From the NCBI RefSeq assembly GCF_003634015.1, contig NZ_RBII01000002.1:279681-343680 (forward strand): a DNA stretch of 64,000 bases, given 5' to 3'. A program made the position numbers and the translations under genes. The notes under the pieces are model-generated. The model was not told the origin of the DNA and ran no database searches. It saw nothing but the letters and a program-made list of their open reading frames with translations. Source of the DNA: Litorimonas taeanensis. GTDB lineage: Bacteria; Pseudomonadota; Alphaproteobacteria; Caulobacterales; Maricaulaceae. How positions within the stretch are numbered: the stretch's first letter is position 1; every line of letters starts with the position of its first letter. Positions 27,605 to 36,345 of the stretch are shown piece after piece.

Positions 27605-29422
27605 ATGTGTGGAATTTTAGGAATTGTGGGGAAAACCCAAGTCACGTCTCGATTGATAGACGGCCTTAAACGCTTGGAATATAGAGGGTATGATAGCTCT
27701 GGCGTCGCTTTATTAGATACGGGCGAGCTAAAACGTGTTCGCGCAGAAGGTAAAATTGCAAAGCTCGAAAAAGCGCTTGAAAGCAATATGGTCGAGGGAC
27801 AAACAGGGATTGCTCATACGCGTTGGGCGACTCATGGGATACCAAGTGAAATTAATGCCCACCCTCATATTGCAGGGCGTGTTAGCATTGTTCACAATGG
27901 TATTATTGAAAACTATGCAGAGCTTCGCGATAGCTTAGAACACAATCCAAAAATTGAATCCGAAACTGATACAGAAATCGTCGCGCATTTAATGAACGGC
28001 TATTTAGAACAAGGTTTGGAGCCCACACAGGCATTCAGTCAATCTCTTAAACAGCTTCGCGGGGCCTATGCCCTCGGATTGATTATTGATGGACATTCTG
28101 ATCACTTGTTCTGCGCTCGCGCGGGCTCGCCCTTAGCTATTGGTATTGGCGAAGGCGAGATGTTTATTGGCTCTGATGCAATTGCGCTCGAACAGCTCAG
28201 CAAAAAATTAGTTTATTTGGAAGAAGGTGACTGGGCCATTCTTACACCTGATAGCTATGTTATTTTTGATGAAAATGACAAAAAGGTTGAGCGCCCCATA
28301 GTCTATTTAGAAAATAATATCATCCAAGCCACTAAGGGTAACTATCGGCATTTCATGCTGAAGGAAATTTTCGAACAGCCCATTACCATTGGGCAAACTC
28401 TAGCCACCTTTATGGATGAGTTCGGGAAGCCAGCTAATGGCTTCGAGGATATAGACTTTTCTAAATATAAGCGTCTTTTTATTGTGGCCTGCGGAACCGC
28501 TTACTACGCTGGAGCTGTTGCTAAGTATTGGTTTGAGCAAGTCGCCGGCATTCCAGTTGAAATTGATATCGCCTCAGAGTTTCGGTATCGCCAACCCATA
28601 TTAGATAAAGATTGTCTTTTTGTCGCCATCTCTCAATCTGGCGAAACGGCCGACACCTTAGCGGCGCTACGTTATGCTAAGGCTCACAATGTCGGAACTC
28701 TCGCTTTGGTCAATGTAACCACATCGACTATGGCCAGAGAGGCAGATATATTCTTACCTATCAATGCAGGTCCTGAAATTGGGGTTGCCTCAACAAAAGC
28801 CTTCACATCACAACTTGCTGCTCTAGCTTGCTTCGCCCTGGCTATGAGCGAACATACAAGTTTCAAAGATAAAGAAACTATAATGCGCTTTACCAAAGCA
28901 CTCACAGAGTTGCCCGACACAGTTAGCGAAACGCTGCGTCTGGATGCTCAGATTGAGAAACTGTGCTTAGGTTTATCAAGTGCTAAGTCGGTATTTTATT
29001 TGGGAAGAGATATGAATTTCCCAATCGCTCTTGAAGCCGCCTTAAAGCTGAAAGAAATTTCCTATATACATGCTGAAGGTTATGCGGCCGGTGAATTAAA
29101 ACACGGCCCTATTGCATTGATAGAGCCAGGAACGCCGGTGATTGTTTTGGCCGCACAAGACCCTCTTTTTGACAAGACTGTATCAAACCTCAGAGAAGTT
29201 TCTGCACGTGGCGCTAAAGTCTATTTGATTACTGACAAAGCCGGCGCGAAAATCGCCAGTGAGATGGCTGAGGAAGTCATTATTCTGCCTGAATGCGAAT
29301 CTTTTGTGTCCCCCTTAATCGTGACCATTGCCATTCAGCTTATGGCCTACCATACGGCGGTCCATCTTGGCACTGATGTTGATCAGCCGCGCAATTTGGC
29401 AAAATCTGTGACGGTTGAATAA
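27605..29422 (+). CDS. glmS: Glutamine-fructose-6-phosphate aminotransferase (isomerising)
   Basis: Makes glucosamine-6-phosphate, entry point to UDP-GlcNAc for peptidoglycan, LPS and the amino sugars of this locus. The glutaminase domain begins with the nucleophile Cys2 (MCGILGIVG), which fixes the start at 27605; an upstream ATG four codons earlier would block it. RLEYRGYDSSG and HTRWATHG follow. Two SIS isomerase domains occupy about residues 285-600 (CGTAYYAG, SQSGETADT, HAEGYAAGELKHGP), ending in the typical PRNLAKSVTVE. The 605 residues are standard. Confidence 0.97.
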   Translation: MCGILGIVGKTQVTSRLIDGLKRLEYRGYDSSGVALLDTGELKRVRAEGKIAKLEKALESNMVEGQTGIAHTRWATHGIPSEINAHPHIAGRVSIVHNGIIENYAELRDSLEHNPKIESETDTEIVAHLMNGYLEQGLEPTQAFSQSLKQLRGAYALGLIIDGHSDHLFCARAGSPLAIGIGEGEMFIGSDAIALEQLSKKLVYLEEGDWAILTPDSYVIFDENDKKVERPIVYLENNIIQATKGNYRHFMLKEIFEQPITIGQTLATFMDEFGKPANGFEDIDFSKYKRLFIVACGTAYYAGAVAKYWFEQVAGIPVEIDIASEFRYRQPILDKDCLFVAISQSGETADTLAALRYAKAHNVGTLALVNVTTSTMAREADIFLPINAGPEIGVASTKAFTSQLAALACFALAMSEHTSFKDKETIMRFTKALTELPDTVSETLRLDAQIEKLCLGLSSAKSVFYLGRDMNFPIALEAALKLKEISYIHAEGYAAGELKHGPIALIEPGTPVIVLAAQDPLFDKTVSNLREVSARGAKVYLITDKAGAKIASEMAEEVIILPECESFVSPLIVTIAIQLMAYHTAVHLGTDVDQPRNLAKSVTVE

Positions 29423-29686
29423 AGACGTCATTCGTCGTTAAAGCGACTCTAATTCTTGCTTTTCATGGCTCAGGCGATTTCTTCTAAATTATTGAATGAC
29501 AAACGTATTTTACAAGCTTGTCACTCAATGCCGTTCAAGAAACTTTCATATTTCTTATTTTATTAAGCCTTGATTAAACAACAGGGATATGGTTTATTTA
29601 CGCGGGCGCAGTTTTTATCTGCAATAGAATAACGACGTATACGAACGGAATAACTGCTTTTCAGTAGAATCGTTGGGGCGATAATA

Positions 29687-30295
29687 ATGTCAAAAATTAT
29701 GACTATAAATAACTACGTTAGGCGTCACTATGCCTTACTCAAGCGCCTTATGGATATCGTAGTCTCAGCCTCATTACTTTTACTACTTTCCCCTATCCTG
29801 TTACTCTCAGCGCTTGCTGTTAAGCTTACCTCAAAAGGCCCGGCTCTGTATTGGTCGAACCGCCGAGGTCTGAATGGAACCACTTTTTCCATGCCAAAAC
29901 TCCGGACAATGACAGTCTGTTCAAAAGAAGTCTCCAGAGAGCTTGCCACAGAATCAGATATTCGCTTCACACCTATCGGGCGTTTTCTACGCAAGGTAAG
30001 TTTGGATGAACTTCCACAGTTATGGTCAGTGTTAACGGGTAAAATGAGCCTTGTTGGGCCCCGTCCTCTGATTGTTAATGATCAGGCAGAGGCGCTAAGG
30101 CTTCAAAACGCCGTAATCTATGACGTTAAACCCGGCATAACAGGTCTGGCGCAAGTAAATGGGCGCAGCTTTATTACTGTAAAAAACAAAACGCGTTATG
30201 ATGCTTTTTACGCAACGCGCGTTTGTTTGTTCTTAGACTTCAAGATTTTGCTAAGAACGGCCGGAATCTTGTTCAAAACAGACATGGTGAAGTAA
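29687..30295 (+). CDS. Second monotopic sugar-1-phosphate transferase (PglC-like)
   Basis: A 202-residue initiating phosphoglycosyl transferase. The hydrophobic re-entrant helix spans about residues 22-45; the catalytic dyad is intact as Asp107-Glu108 in SLDELPQLW, followed by GKMSLVGPRPL and the PGITGLAQVNGR block. It differs from the transferase at 20584, in which the aspartate is Asn. With two initiating enzymes in one locus, either two glycans are built or the two differ in sugar specificity. It stands alone, about 260 bases after glmS. Confidence 0.9.
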   Translation: MSKIMTINNYVRRHYALLKRLMDIVVSASLLLLLSPILLLSALAVKLTSKGPALYWSNRRGLNGTTFSMPKLRTMTVCSKEVSRELATESDIRFTPIGRFLRKVSLDELPQLWSVLTGKMSLVGPRPLIVNDQAEALRLQNAVIYDVKPGITGLAQVNGRSFITVKNKTRYDAFYATRVCLFLDFKILLRTAGILFKTDMVK

Positions 30296-30594
30296 CAAAG
30301 AGCTTCATTTTTACATCGGTAGGTAGACTTTTTTTCTAACTACTATTAAGAATTGTGTAGACACAGCAATGGAATCGCTTTGTCTTTGCATTTGGGTAAT
30401 AAAGTTAAAGTATAAAAAACCTTAATTTCTTACGATTTTTTTACAAGGCTTTAATATTCACTAAAAATAACGGGAACGACTCACAGCCGATTGATTTTTA
30501 ACGATTTTTTTCATGCCTATTTTTGAAAAATAACACTTGAAAACTAAACCGGGGCGTGTCATATGATAGAAGAACTCTTAAACGGAAGATATTC
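30296..30594 (+). other. AT-rich leader with a candidate promoter
   Basis: Nearly 300 bases of strongly AT-rich DNA with several T-runs (for example near 30330, 30440 and 30505). A possible sigma-70 promoter is TTGAAA (30537-30542) and TATGAT (30562-30567) with a 19-base spacer, 28 bases before the exported protein's ATG. The spacer is longer than ideal. No coding potential seen. Confidence 0.35.
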
Positions 30595-31035
30595 ATGTTA
30601 AACTTTAAACAACTTACTTTAACGGCGCTTGGCGCATTGGCGCTATCAGCGACAACTGCCGTAGCTAACGATAGCGTAGGCTTTATTTCATCACTAAACG
30701 GTGATGTTCTAATCGAGCGCAATGGTGAGCTTCTTAAAGCTCAAATGAACAGTGCAGTACTACCGGGCGACCGTATCACTGCTACTAACGGTGCAAATGC
30801 TGCTGTAAACTTCGCTGGCTGCACAAGCTCAGTTGAAAGCCAAACTTCAGCTGTTGTTGCTCTTGAAAGCGGCCCATGTGGCGCTGGATTGAACTTCTCA
30901 GTAAACGGTGCGCCTGTTCTTGGTGCTGAAGCTGGTGCGATTGCTTCATTCTCACCTGCTATCCTACTAGCTGGTGCTGGCGCAATTGCTGTTGCTGCTG
31001 TTGCTTTGTCTGACGACGATCCATCAAGCCCATAA
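30595..31035 (+). CDS. Small exported FecR-like protein, probably highly expressed
   Basis: A 146-residue protein with a clean signal peptide (Ala-rich h-region ending TTAVANDS). The mature part starts with VGFISSLNGDVLIERNGE, which resembles a FecR-type beta-strand repeat, includes GDRITATNGANAAV, and has two cysteines that could pair. It ends in an Ala/Gly-rich hydrophobic segment (ILLAGAGAIAVAAVAL) and the acidic tail DDDPSSP. Codon use is strikingly biased to GCT, GGT, AAC and TTC compared with neighbours, as in abundant proteins. GGAAG lies about eight bases before the ATG, and a strong terminator follows. Function unknown; a structural or surface role is inferred. Confidence 0.75.
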   Translation: MLNFKQLTLTALGALALSATTAVANDSVGFISSLNGDVLIERNGELLKAQMNSAVLPGDRITATNGANAAVNFAGCTSSVESQTSAVVALESGPCGAGLNFSVNGAPVLGAEAGAIASFSPAILLAGAGAIAVAAVALSDDDPSSP

Positions 31036-31056
31036 TATTCTAAAAAATTATTTTAA

Positions 31057-31085
31057 AAGCCTCGACCTTGGTCGGGGCTTTTTTT
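31057..31085 (+). terminator. Intrinsic terminator
   Basis: AAGCCTCGACC (31057-31067) pairs with GGTCGGGGCTT (31070-31080), with one G-T wobble, and is followed directly by a run of T. It lies 22 bases after the stop of the exported protein gene and isolates it as a monocistronic unit. Confidence 0.9.
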
Positions 31086-31145
31086 ATGCCTGATATTTTG
31101 AAAATCAATTTTTGTATAAGCCTATTGTGAATAGCGGAAGGGTTA

Positions 31146-31171
31146 GCCGTATAATATTTGCCGTATAATAT
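31146..31171. repeat. Tandem 12-bp repeat containing TATAAT, in a 330-bp intergenic region
   Basis: GCCGTATAATAT is present at 31146-31157 and 31160-31171, a period of 14 bases. Each copy contains a perfect TATAAT. The surrounding region 31086-31412 has no credible gene; a 38-codon open stretch ending at 31365 was seen but is too short to call. The repeat may be a duplicated promoter element or simple slippage. Confidence 0.5.
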
Positions 31172-31412
31172 ATGATGCACAGCTCCATAGATTACGGGTA
31201 CAAGGCTATCAGGCTACTCATGTCACGGTCTATCACTGAGTTGAATAGGTCCCCACTCCCCCAAGCTTCGTTCTAAGGATTAATAAACCCGTATTTTACA
31301 ATGATAATATTGACTTAGCCTTTGAAGCTATGGGCTATCATGTTGAAGTGTTTAGGGTGGAATAGACTTCACTAAGACAGCCGCCTTCAATCCCCTTCAA
31401 TGGCTACGGCTA

Positions 31413-32072
31413 TCATTCTCTTCTAAGAATTTTATCGGTTAAAATATTACCTATAGCGCCTGATCTAAAGTTGGCCTTTAACAGAACTGGATCATAGTAG
31501 GTTTCGGCCCATTCCATGAAATCAATTGGATCTGCCCTATTATGGCCTAAGTAGCTTTCAAAAAAGAAATCCAAGACACCCGTCTTACCGTATTTTATAT
31601 GGCCGTATTTAAAAGAGAGCTGAGATAAAGCCTGTTCAATCGAATCGCCCATAACAAAGTGACGATACAGAACGCTCATGATGCCCGCTCTGTCCGCACC
31701 GGATTTACAATGCATTAAAGCTGGATATTTAATGCGCTGAAACAAATCTCTAACGCCCTTTAACCGCACAACGCTATGTATATCGCGGCTATACATACGG
31801 TAGTTCACCAAATGAATACCATGTTTCTCACAGGCTTCACGCTCCAAGAGGTAAAACCCCATAGGGCTCTCCCCTCTCAGATTGATAATCGTCTTTATCC
31901 CCATCTCAGCTAGCGCTTCAATTCGATTGGCACTTGGCTGTACAGCGCGGTACATACCCCCCCCTAAATCATGTTGATTATGGAGCCAGAGTCTAAGGAA
32001 ACCGTGGTCCCCCCATAGAGCTTCACGATTCGCACGTCTTCTGTCCGCTATATGATTGAGATTTAAAGACAT
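31413..32072 (-). CDS. Dual-specificity/tyrosine protein phosphatase-like protein
   Basis: A 219-residue cysteine phosphatase. The active-site loop HCKSGADRAG contains Cys122 and Arg128 (CX5R), and MYRAVQPSANRIEAL plus IINLRG earlier in the chain are typical of bacterial DSP-like phosphatases. I chose the ATG at 32072, with AGG five bases upstream; longer starts up to 32153 would run into the oppositely oriented acyltransferase gene. It is divergent from the LPS operon with about 50 bases between starts. It could dephosphorylate a lipid, an inositol phosphate or protein tyrosine such as the Wzc-like kinase; the substrate is not determinable here. Confidence 0.82.
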   Translation of the reverse strand: MSLNLNHIADRRRANREALWGDHGFLRLWLHNQHDLGGGMYRAVQPSANRIEALAEMGIKTIINLRGESPMGFYLLEREACEKHGIHLVNYRMYSRDIHSVVRLKGVRDLFQRIKYPALMHCKSGADRAGIMSVLYRHFVMGDSIEQALSQLSFKYGHIKYGKTGVLDFFFESYLGHNRADPIDFMEWAETYYDPVLLKANFRSGAIGNILTDKILRRE

Positions 32073-32121
32073 ATGACCTAAGCGAGAGAGAGTTTTTTGC
32101 TGTCTAACAGGAGGATTGCAC

Positions 32122-32832
32122 ATGTTCAAACGCTTGCTGCGTTCCGCCTTCATGACAGCCTTTATAGGCTGGCTTATTGCCGCTTATATGGTGCTTATCA
32201 AATATTCAACGCGATGGGAGGTGCAAAATTTTGATAGAGCACAACCCGTTATAAACGGACAAAAAGGCCTCATCGCTCTTACCTGGCATTCCCGCTTCAT
32301 GATGTTAAATTCTGCGTGGAAGAAACAATATGCGCTGCCTTATGTTCTCATTTCCCGTTCAAGAGATGGGGCCATCGTCGCAAAAACAACACAATTTCTC
32401 GGCCTGAAAACCATTAGAGGATCAGCCCAGAAAATCGGAAGTGACAAAGCCAAAGGCGGCGCACAAGCAGGCTCTGCTATTATAGACGCGATTCGCAATG
32501 ATGGCTGCGTTGTGATTACGCCCGATGGTCCGAGGGGGCCAAGGCAACGATTAGGGGAAGGTCCGTTGCGTCTCGCTAAACTAACGGGTGCGCCCATATT
32601 ACCCTGTATATTCTCTGTCTCGCGTCGAAAACAGTTTAATAGCTGGGACAAATTTGTATTACCCCTGCCCTTTGGCCGCGGAAAAATTATATGGGGAAGC
32701 CCCGTCTATATAAAGCAAAGTGATGATTTTAAAGGCATGGACAGAATCAGACAGGAAATCGAGGATGAAATGAATACACTCCTCCGCCAAGCTGATATAG
32801 AAATGGGACACAACCCAGTAGATGCTCAATGA
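32122..32832 (+). CDS. DUF374 lysophospholipid acyltransferase-like protein
   Basis: A 236-residue LPLAT-superfamily protein, often the first gene of alphaproteobacterial waaA-lpxK operons. An N-terminal hydrophobic segment (about residues 8-28) precedes LTWHSRF, whose histidine is the presumed catalytic base; ISRSRDGAIVA and VITPDGPRGPR match the DUF374 profile. AGGAGGA at 32109-32115 decides the ATG at 32122. The stop overlaps waaA by four bases. It probably acts on lipid A or a lipid A precursor at the inner membrane, inferred from operon context. Confidence 0.87.
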   Translation: MFKRLLRSAFMTAFIGWLIAAYMVLIKYSTRWEVQNFDRAQPVINGQKGLIALTWHSRFMMLNSAWKKQYALPYVLISRSRDGAIVAKTTQFLGLKTIRGSAQKIGSDKAKGGAQAGSAIIDAIRNDGCVVITPDGPRGPRQRLGEGPLRLAKLTGAPILPCIFSVSRRKQFNSWDKFVLPLPFGRGKIIWGSPVYIKQSDDFKGMDRIRQEIEDEMNTLLRQADIEMGHNPVDAQ

Positions 32833-34103
32833 AAAAACGCTATGCCTTAACGATGCGATTATTATCTATTATCGCTCCTCTATGGCTACGAAAACGGGTC
32901 AAAGATGAGAAAGAAGATAAAGAGCGCATAAAAGAACGCTACGGTCGATCATCTCTGACAAGGCCGAATGAAGGTCGATTAATCTGGATGCATGGAGCCT
33001 CGGTAGGTGAGACGAAAACATTTCTACCCTTAATTTCCGAAATATTAGAGAGCCATCCCGATTATTCTGTTTTAGTCACGAGCGGCACGAAAACGTCTGC
33101 AGACCTCATGGTCAAAACCCTGCCAGACAGAGCCGTTCATCAATATATTCCATTAGATGCACCGCAATATGTGACGCGGTTTTTAAACCATTGGAAGCCC
33201 GACATGGCCATTTGGATGGAATCCGAAATCTGGCCAAATTTGATTTTTGAAACCTCCAAACGCAAAATCCCCATGGCATTAATTAATGCACGGCTAAATC
33301 CAAAATCTATGATGGGTTGGAATAAGCGCCATAAATTCGCGCAATCCATTTTTGAACAGTTTGACACTATATTACCCTCCGACACGCCCACAGCACATTG
33401 GTTGAGTGAATTATTAGGCAGAGACATATCGAGTATTGGCAATCTGAAATATGATGCCCCTCCGCTTTCATTCGACATTGAGGAAAGGTCAGCGCTTCTA
33501 TCGGCTATCGGTAATCGCAAAATTTGGACAGCCGCCAGTATTCACGGCGAGGAAATGGATAGAATTATTGCGGCGCAAAAAACACTAAAGCATCAGTCAT
33601 GCCTTGTTATGGTGCCACGACACCCCAGTGATGCAGGCTCACGCATGTTTATTGCAGATCATCCCAATTTAAAATTCGCACGCCGCTCTAAAAACCAAAT
33701 ACCAAAGCCGGAAACAGATATTTATCTTTTTGATACGTTTGGAGAAATGGGGCTTGCTTATAGCTTAGCCGATTTGACTGTAATTGGCGGATCGCTCGCC
33801 CCGTCCTTATTAGGGCATAATCCTTTGGAACCTGTTCGCCTGAATATACCAACCTTTACAGGCCCCCATATTGCAAGCTTTGCAGAAATCTATGCGCCAT
33901 ATTTAGAAAATAATGGCATTAAAACTATTGAAGACCACGATAGCCTTGCCCAAATAGTAGGCGACATGCTTTCTGACCCAACAACCCTCGACGCGATGCG
34001 CAAAAACTCGGCAAATATTATTTCCGAAAACGGCGGCACTTTGCAAATAACCCTAAAGGCCTTAGAGGCCTTATTAGATAAATCCAAAGGCTCAAAATTT
34101 TGA
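32829..34103 (+). CDS. waaA: 3-deoxy-D-manno-octulosonic acid (Kdo) transferase
   Basis: Transfers Kdo from CMP-Kdo to lipid IVA at the cytosolic face of the inner membrane. The N-terminal hydrophobic anchor is short; the catalytic-glutamate region reads WMHGASVGE, with ESEIWPNLI and NARLNPKSM further on, and the C-terminal GT-B half has GGSLAPSLLGHNPLEP. The 424 residues match GT30 enzymes. Translationally coupled on both sides: ATGA with the DUF374 gene and TTGA with lpxK. Confidence 0.94.
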   Translation: MKKRYALTMRLLSIIAPLWLRKRVKDEKEDKERIKERYGRSSLTRPNEGRLIWMHGASVGETKTFLPLISEILESHPDYSVLVTSGTKTSADLMVKTLPDRAVHQYIPLDAPQYVTRFLNHWKPDMAIWMESEIWPNLIFETSKRKIPMALINARLNPKSMMGWNKRHKFAQSIFEQFDTILPSDTPTAHWLSELLGRDISSIGNLKYDAPPLSFDIEERSALLSAIGNRKIWTAASIHGEEMDRIIAAQKTLKHQSCLVMVPRHPSDAGSRMFIADHPNLKFARRSKNQIPKPETDIYLFDTFGEMGLAYSLADLTVIGGSLAPSLLGHNPLEPVRLNIPTFTGPHIASFAEIYAPYLENNGIKTIEDHDSLAQIVGDMLSDPTTLDAMRKNSANIISENGGTLQITLKALEALLDKSKGSKF

Positions 34104-35095
34104 GACCGCCTGAATTTTGGAACCATCGTCAAGGGCGTGACGCTGCCCCAATGATAAGGACGTTATTATCGCCTTTCGCTTGGCTTTACGCCAGAGCGGT
34201 GAAGCGGCGATTTAAAACCACACAAAGCTATGACGCCGGCATCCCTGTTATTTGCGTTGGAAACGCAACAATGGGCGGTACAGGAAAAACGCCTGTCGTT
34301 ATTTACCTTCTACAAAGCTTACGCCGAATGCAGCTCAATGCCGTTGGCCTTACGCGGGGATATGGTGGCCAAGAGAAAGGCCCAATTCCCGTACATGAGC
34401 GTCACACTGCCAAAGATGTTGGTGATGAGCCCTTACTCCTAGCCCGTCACGGGCCGGTATGGGTGGCAGAAGGTAAGGATGATGGCGCTCGAGCGGCAAG
34501 ATCTCATGGCGCTCAGATAATCGTTATGGATGATGGCCACCAGAACCCACAGCTAACTAAAACGCTCTCTCTACTGGTCGTTGATGCAGAGGTGGGGTTT
34601 GGAAACGGATGCGTTTTCCCCGCAGGACCTCTTCGTGAACCCTTGGCCGAAGCGCTATCCCGCGCTGATGCGATTATATTAATGAAACCATCTGCAGATT
34701 ATGAAATAGACGCTCATTTAGCTGAACAGATTAAAGGGCAAGTCGTAATTCCCGCTTATCTTGCACCGCAAGGGCAGCCGCCAAAAGGCAAACTATATGC
34801 TTTTGCTGGGATTGGGCGCCCTAACAAGTTTTTCGATACACTTCGCCGTCATGGGGGAGATATCGTCGAAGAAGTGCCATTTGCAGATCATCACAAATAT
34901 AATGACGAAGAAATCGAAAGCCTCTTCCTCCTCGCAAGTGAATATGACGCCTCATTGATCACTACAGAAAAAGATCATGTCAGACTGCCGCAGGGTTATA
35001 AAAAAGGTATTCATGCTTGGCCTGTCAAAGTTGTATTTGAGGATGAGTTAACTTTGCGCCGCTTTTTACACCCCATTATCAACGCTTCAAAATAA
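34100..35095 (+). CDS. lpxK: Tetraacyldisaccharide 4'-kinase
   Basis: Phosphorylates the 4' position of the tetraacyl disaccharide to give lipid IVA. The P-loop GNATMGGTGKTP lies at about residues 54-65; LTRGYGG, DDGHQNP and VFPAGPLREP are LpxK hallmarks. The start is a TTG overlapping the waaA stop by four bases; the resulting MRPPEFW N-terminus matches the usual beginning of the family, which supports it. The 331 residues are normal. The lpxL-like gene follows two bases after the stop. Confidence 0.95.
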   Translation: MRPPEFWNHRQGRDAAPMIRTLLSPFAWLYARAVKRRFKTTQSYDAGIPVICVGNATMGGTGKTPVVIYLLQSLRRMQLNAVGLTRGYGGQEKGPIPVHERHTAKDVGDEPLLLARHGPVWVAEGKDDGARAARSHGAQIIVMDDGHQNPQLTKTLSLLVVDAEVGFGNGCVFPAGPLREPLAEALSRADAIILMKPSADYEIDAHLAEQIKGQVVIPAYLAPQGQPPKGKLYAFAGIGRPNKFFDTLRRHGGDIVEEVPFADHHKYNDEEIESLFLLASEYDASLITTEKDHVRLPQGYKKGIHAWPVKVVFEDELTLRRFLHPIINASK

Positions 35096-35097
35096 CC

Positions 35098-36006
35098 GTG
35101 CCTGATAATTCTCCACCCTTATCCAGAAGAATATCATGGAGAGTAGAGGCTCTTGCCTATGATGTGGTGAATTTCATTCTTAACCTATTTCCTTTTGCTT
35201 GGATATCCACGCTGGGTGGCTTCCTCTTGAGGAAGATAGGCCCTTTCACCTCTAAACATAAAATTGCTGAGACGGGCCTCAAAATAGCCTTCCCTGAAGC
35301 ATCAGAGGCACAAATTCACAAACTATTGGACGCTCAATGGGATAATATTGGGCGTACATTTGCTGAATTCCCTCTCTTACACCGCATTAAAGCCTTTAGT
35401 GGGAAACGTGTCGAAATTGTCGGCTTAGAGATTTTTAAGCAACATAATCCAGCCATCATTATCACAGGGCATTTTGCCAATTGGGAAGTTATGGCAACGG
35501 TACTCACCCAATCCAATTCGCCCGTCCGTATTACCTATCGTAAAATCAATAACCCTTATATTGATGCGCGTGTCCGGAAGAAAAGAGAAGCCTATGGCAC
35601 ACAATTTCTCGTTCAAAAGTCAGGCCATAAAGGTGGTCGCGAGCTATTCGAAGCTTTGAATAACGGTGAGAGCATTGCGATTTTAAACGATCAAAAATTC
35701 AACACAGGTTATTCAATTCCTTTTTTTGGCGAGAATGCCATGACAGCTCAAGGGGCAACTCGCCTTGCCTTAAAGACGGGACGGCCGCTTCTTCCCATGG
35801 CTATCACGCGCAATGGTGCCAAATTCACCGTCACTTTTTATGATCCAATTCCCCTTGAAACTACAGGAGATAGAGAAAATGACGTTTTCAATGGGGTGTT
35901 AAAGATTACGCAATTTATTGAGGCGCGAATTCGCGAAAAGCCAGAGCAATGGTTTTGGGTCCATCGTCGTTGGCCCAAAACCCTCTATAAAGCTCATAAA
36001 AACTAA
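35098..36006 (+). CDS. Lipid A biosynthesis late acyltransferase (LpxL/HtrB-like)
   Basis: A 302-residue membrane-associated acyltransferase that would add a secondary acyl chain to Kdo-lipid A. The catalytic HX4E motif is His125-x4-Glu130 in GHFANWE. NDQKFNTGYSIPFFG and the C-terminal WFWVHRRWPK are typical. One hydrophobic segment near residues 25-45 anchors it. The start is a GTG two bases after lpxK. The 3' end overlaps the convergent chorismate mutase gene by four bases. LpxL and LpxM cannot be told apart here. Confidence 0.92.
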   Translation: MPDNSPPLSRRISWRVEALAYDVVNFILNLFPFAWISTLGGFLLRKIGPFTSKHKIAETGLKIAFPEASEAQIHKLLDAQWDNIGRTFAEFPLLHRIKAFSGKRVEIVGLEIFKQHNPAIIITGHFANWEVMATVLTQSNSPVRITYRKINNPYIDARVRKKREAYGTQFLVQKSGHKGGRELFEALNNGESIAILNDQKFNTGYSIPFFGENAMTAQGATRLALKTGRPLLPMAITRNGAKFTVTFYDPIPLETTGDRENDVFNGVLKITQFIEARIREKPEQWFWVHRRWPKTLYKAHKN

Positions 36007-36317
36007 GCCGTTTTTTTGCCCTTGGTTGTATCCCAAACATCAAATTCATGCGCGATACAGCGTTCAATTAATTTACGCCAGACTGGCTCTGCAATTTCCT
36101 GTGAAAGGCCCAGTGCATTGGCCTCAACCAAAACCTTTGCCACGACATCTTCAATGCGGTCTTCATCATAGACAGAATCTCGGCTCTGTTTAATACGGGC
36201 CGCTGCGTGCATATAGCCCTGACGTATCACCAAAAGACGCACCAGTTCTCGGTCAAGCATATCCACCCCTTGGCGAACATCCGACATCGTCTTGCAGTCA
36301 TCAGGTTTGGGCGTCAT
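36003..36317 (-). CDS. Chorismate mutase, AroQ class
   Basis: A 104-residue all-helical chorismate mutase, making prephenate for Phe/Tyr synthesis in the cytosol. The pattern VDMLDRELVRLLVIRQ with its Asp/Arg pair, then KQSRDSVYDEDRIEDVV, matches the AroQ monofunctional fold including the active-site Arg and Lys positions. It is not fused to a dehydratase or dehydrogenase. Its stop overlaps the lpxL-like stop on the other strand. The M23 peptidase gene is 28 bases downstream of it in the same direction. Confidence 0.88.
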   Translation of the reverse strand: MTPKPDDCKTMSDVRQGVDMLDRELVRLLVIRQGYMHAAARIKQSRDSVYDEDRIEDVVAKVLVEANALGLSQEIAEPVWRKLIERCIAHEFDVWDTTKGKKTA

Positions 36318-36345
36318 GGCTAGCTTTCAATACATCCTATGGCGA

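Noticed and set aside
31249..31365. 38-codon open stretch ending EAMGYHVEVFRVE
   Set aside because: Looks somewhat protein-like and might be a gene remnant, but it has no start codon context and is too short to call.
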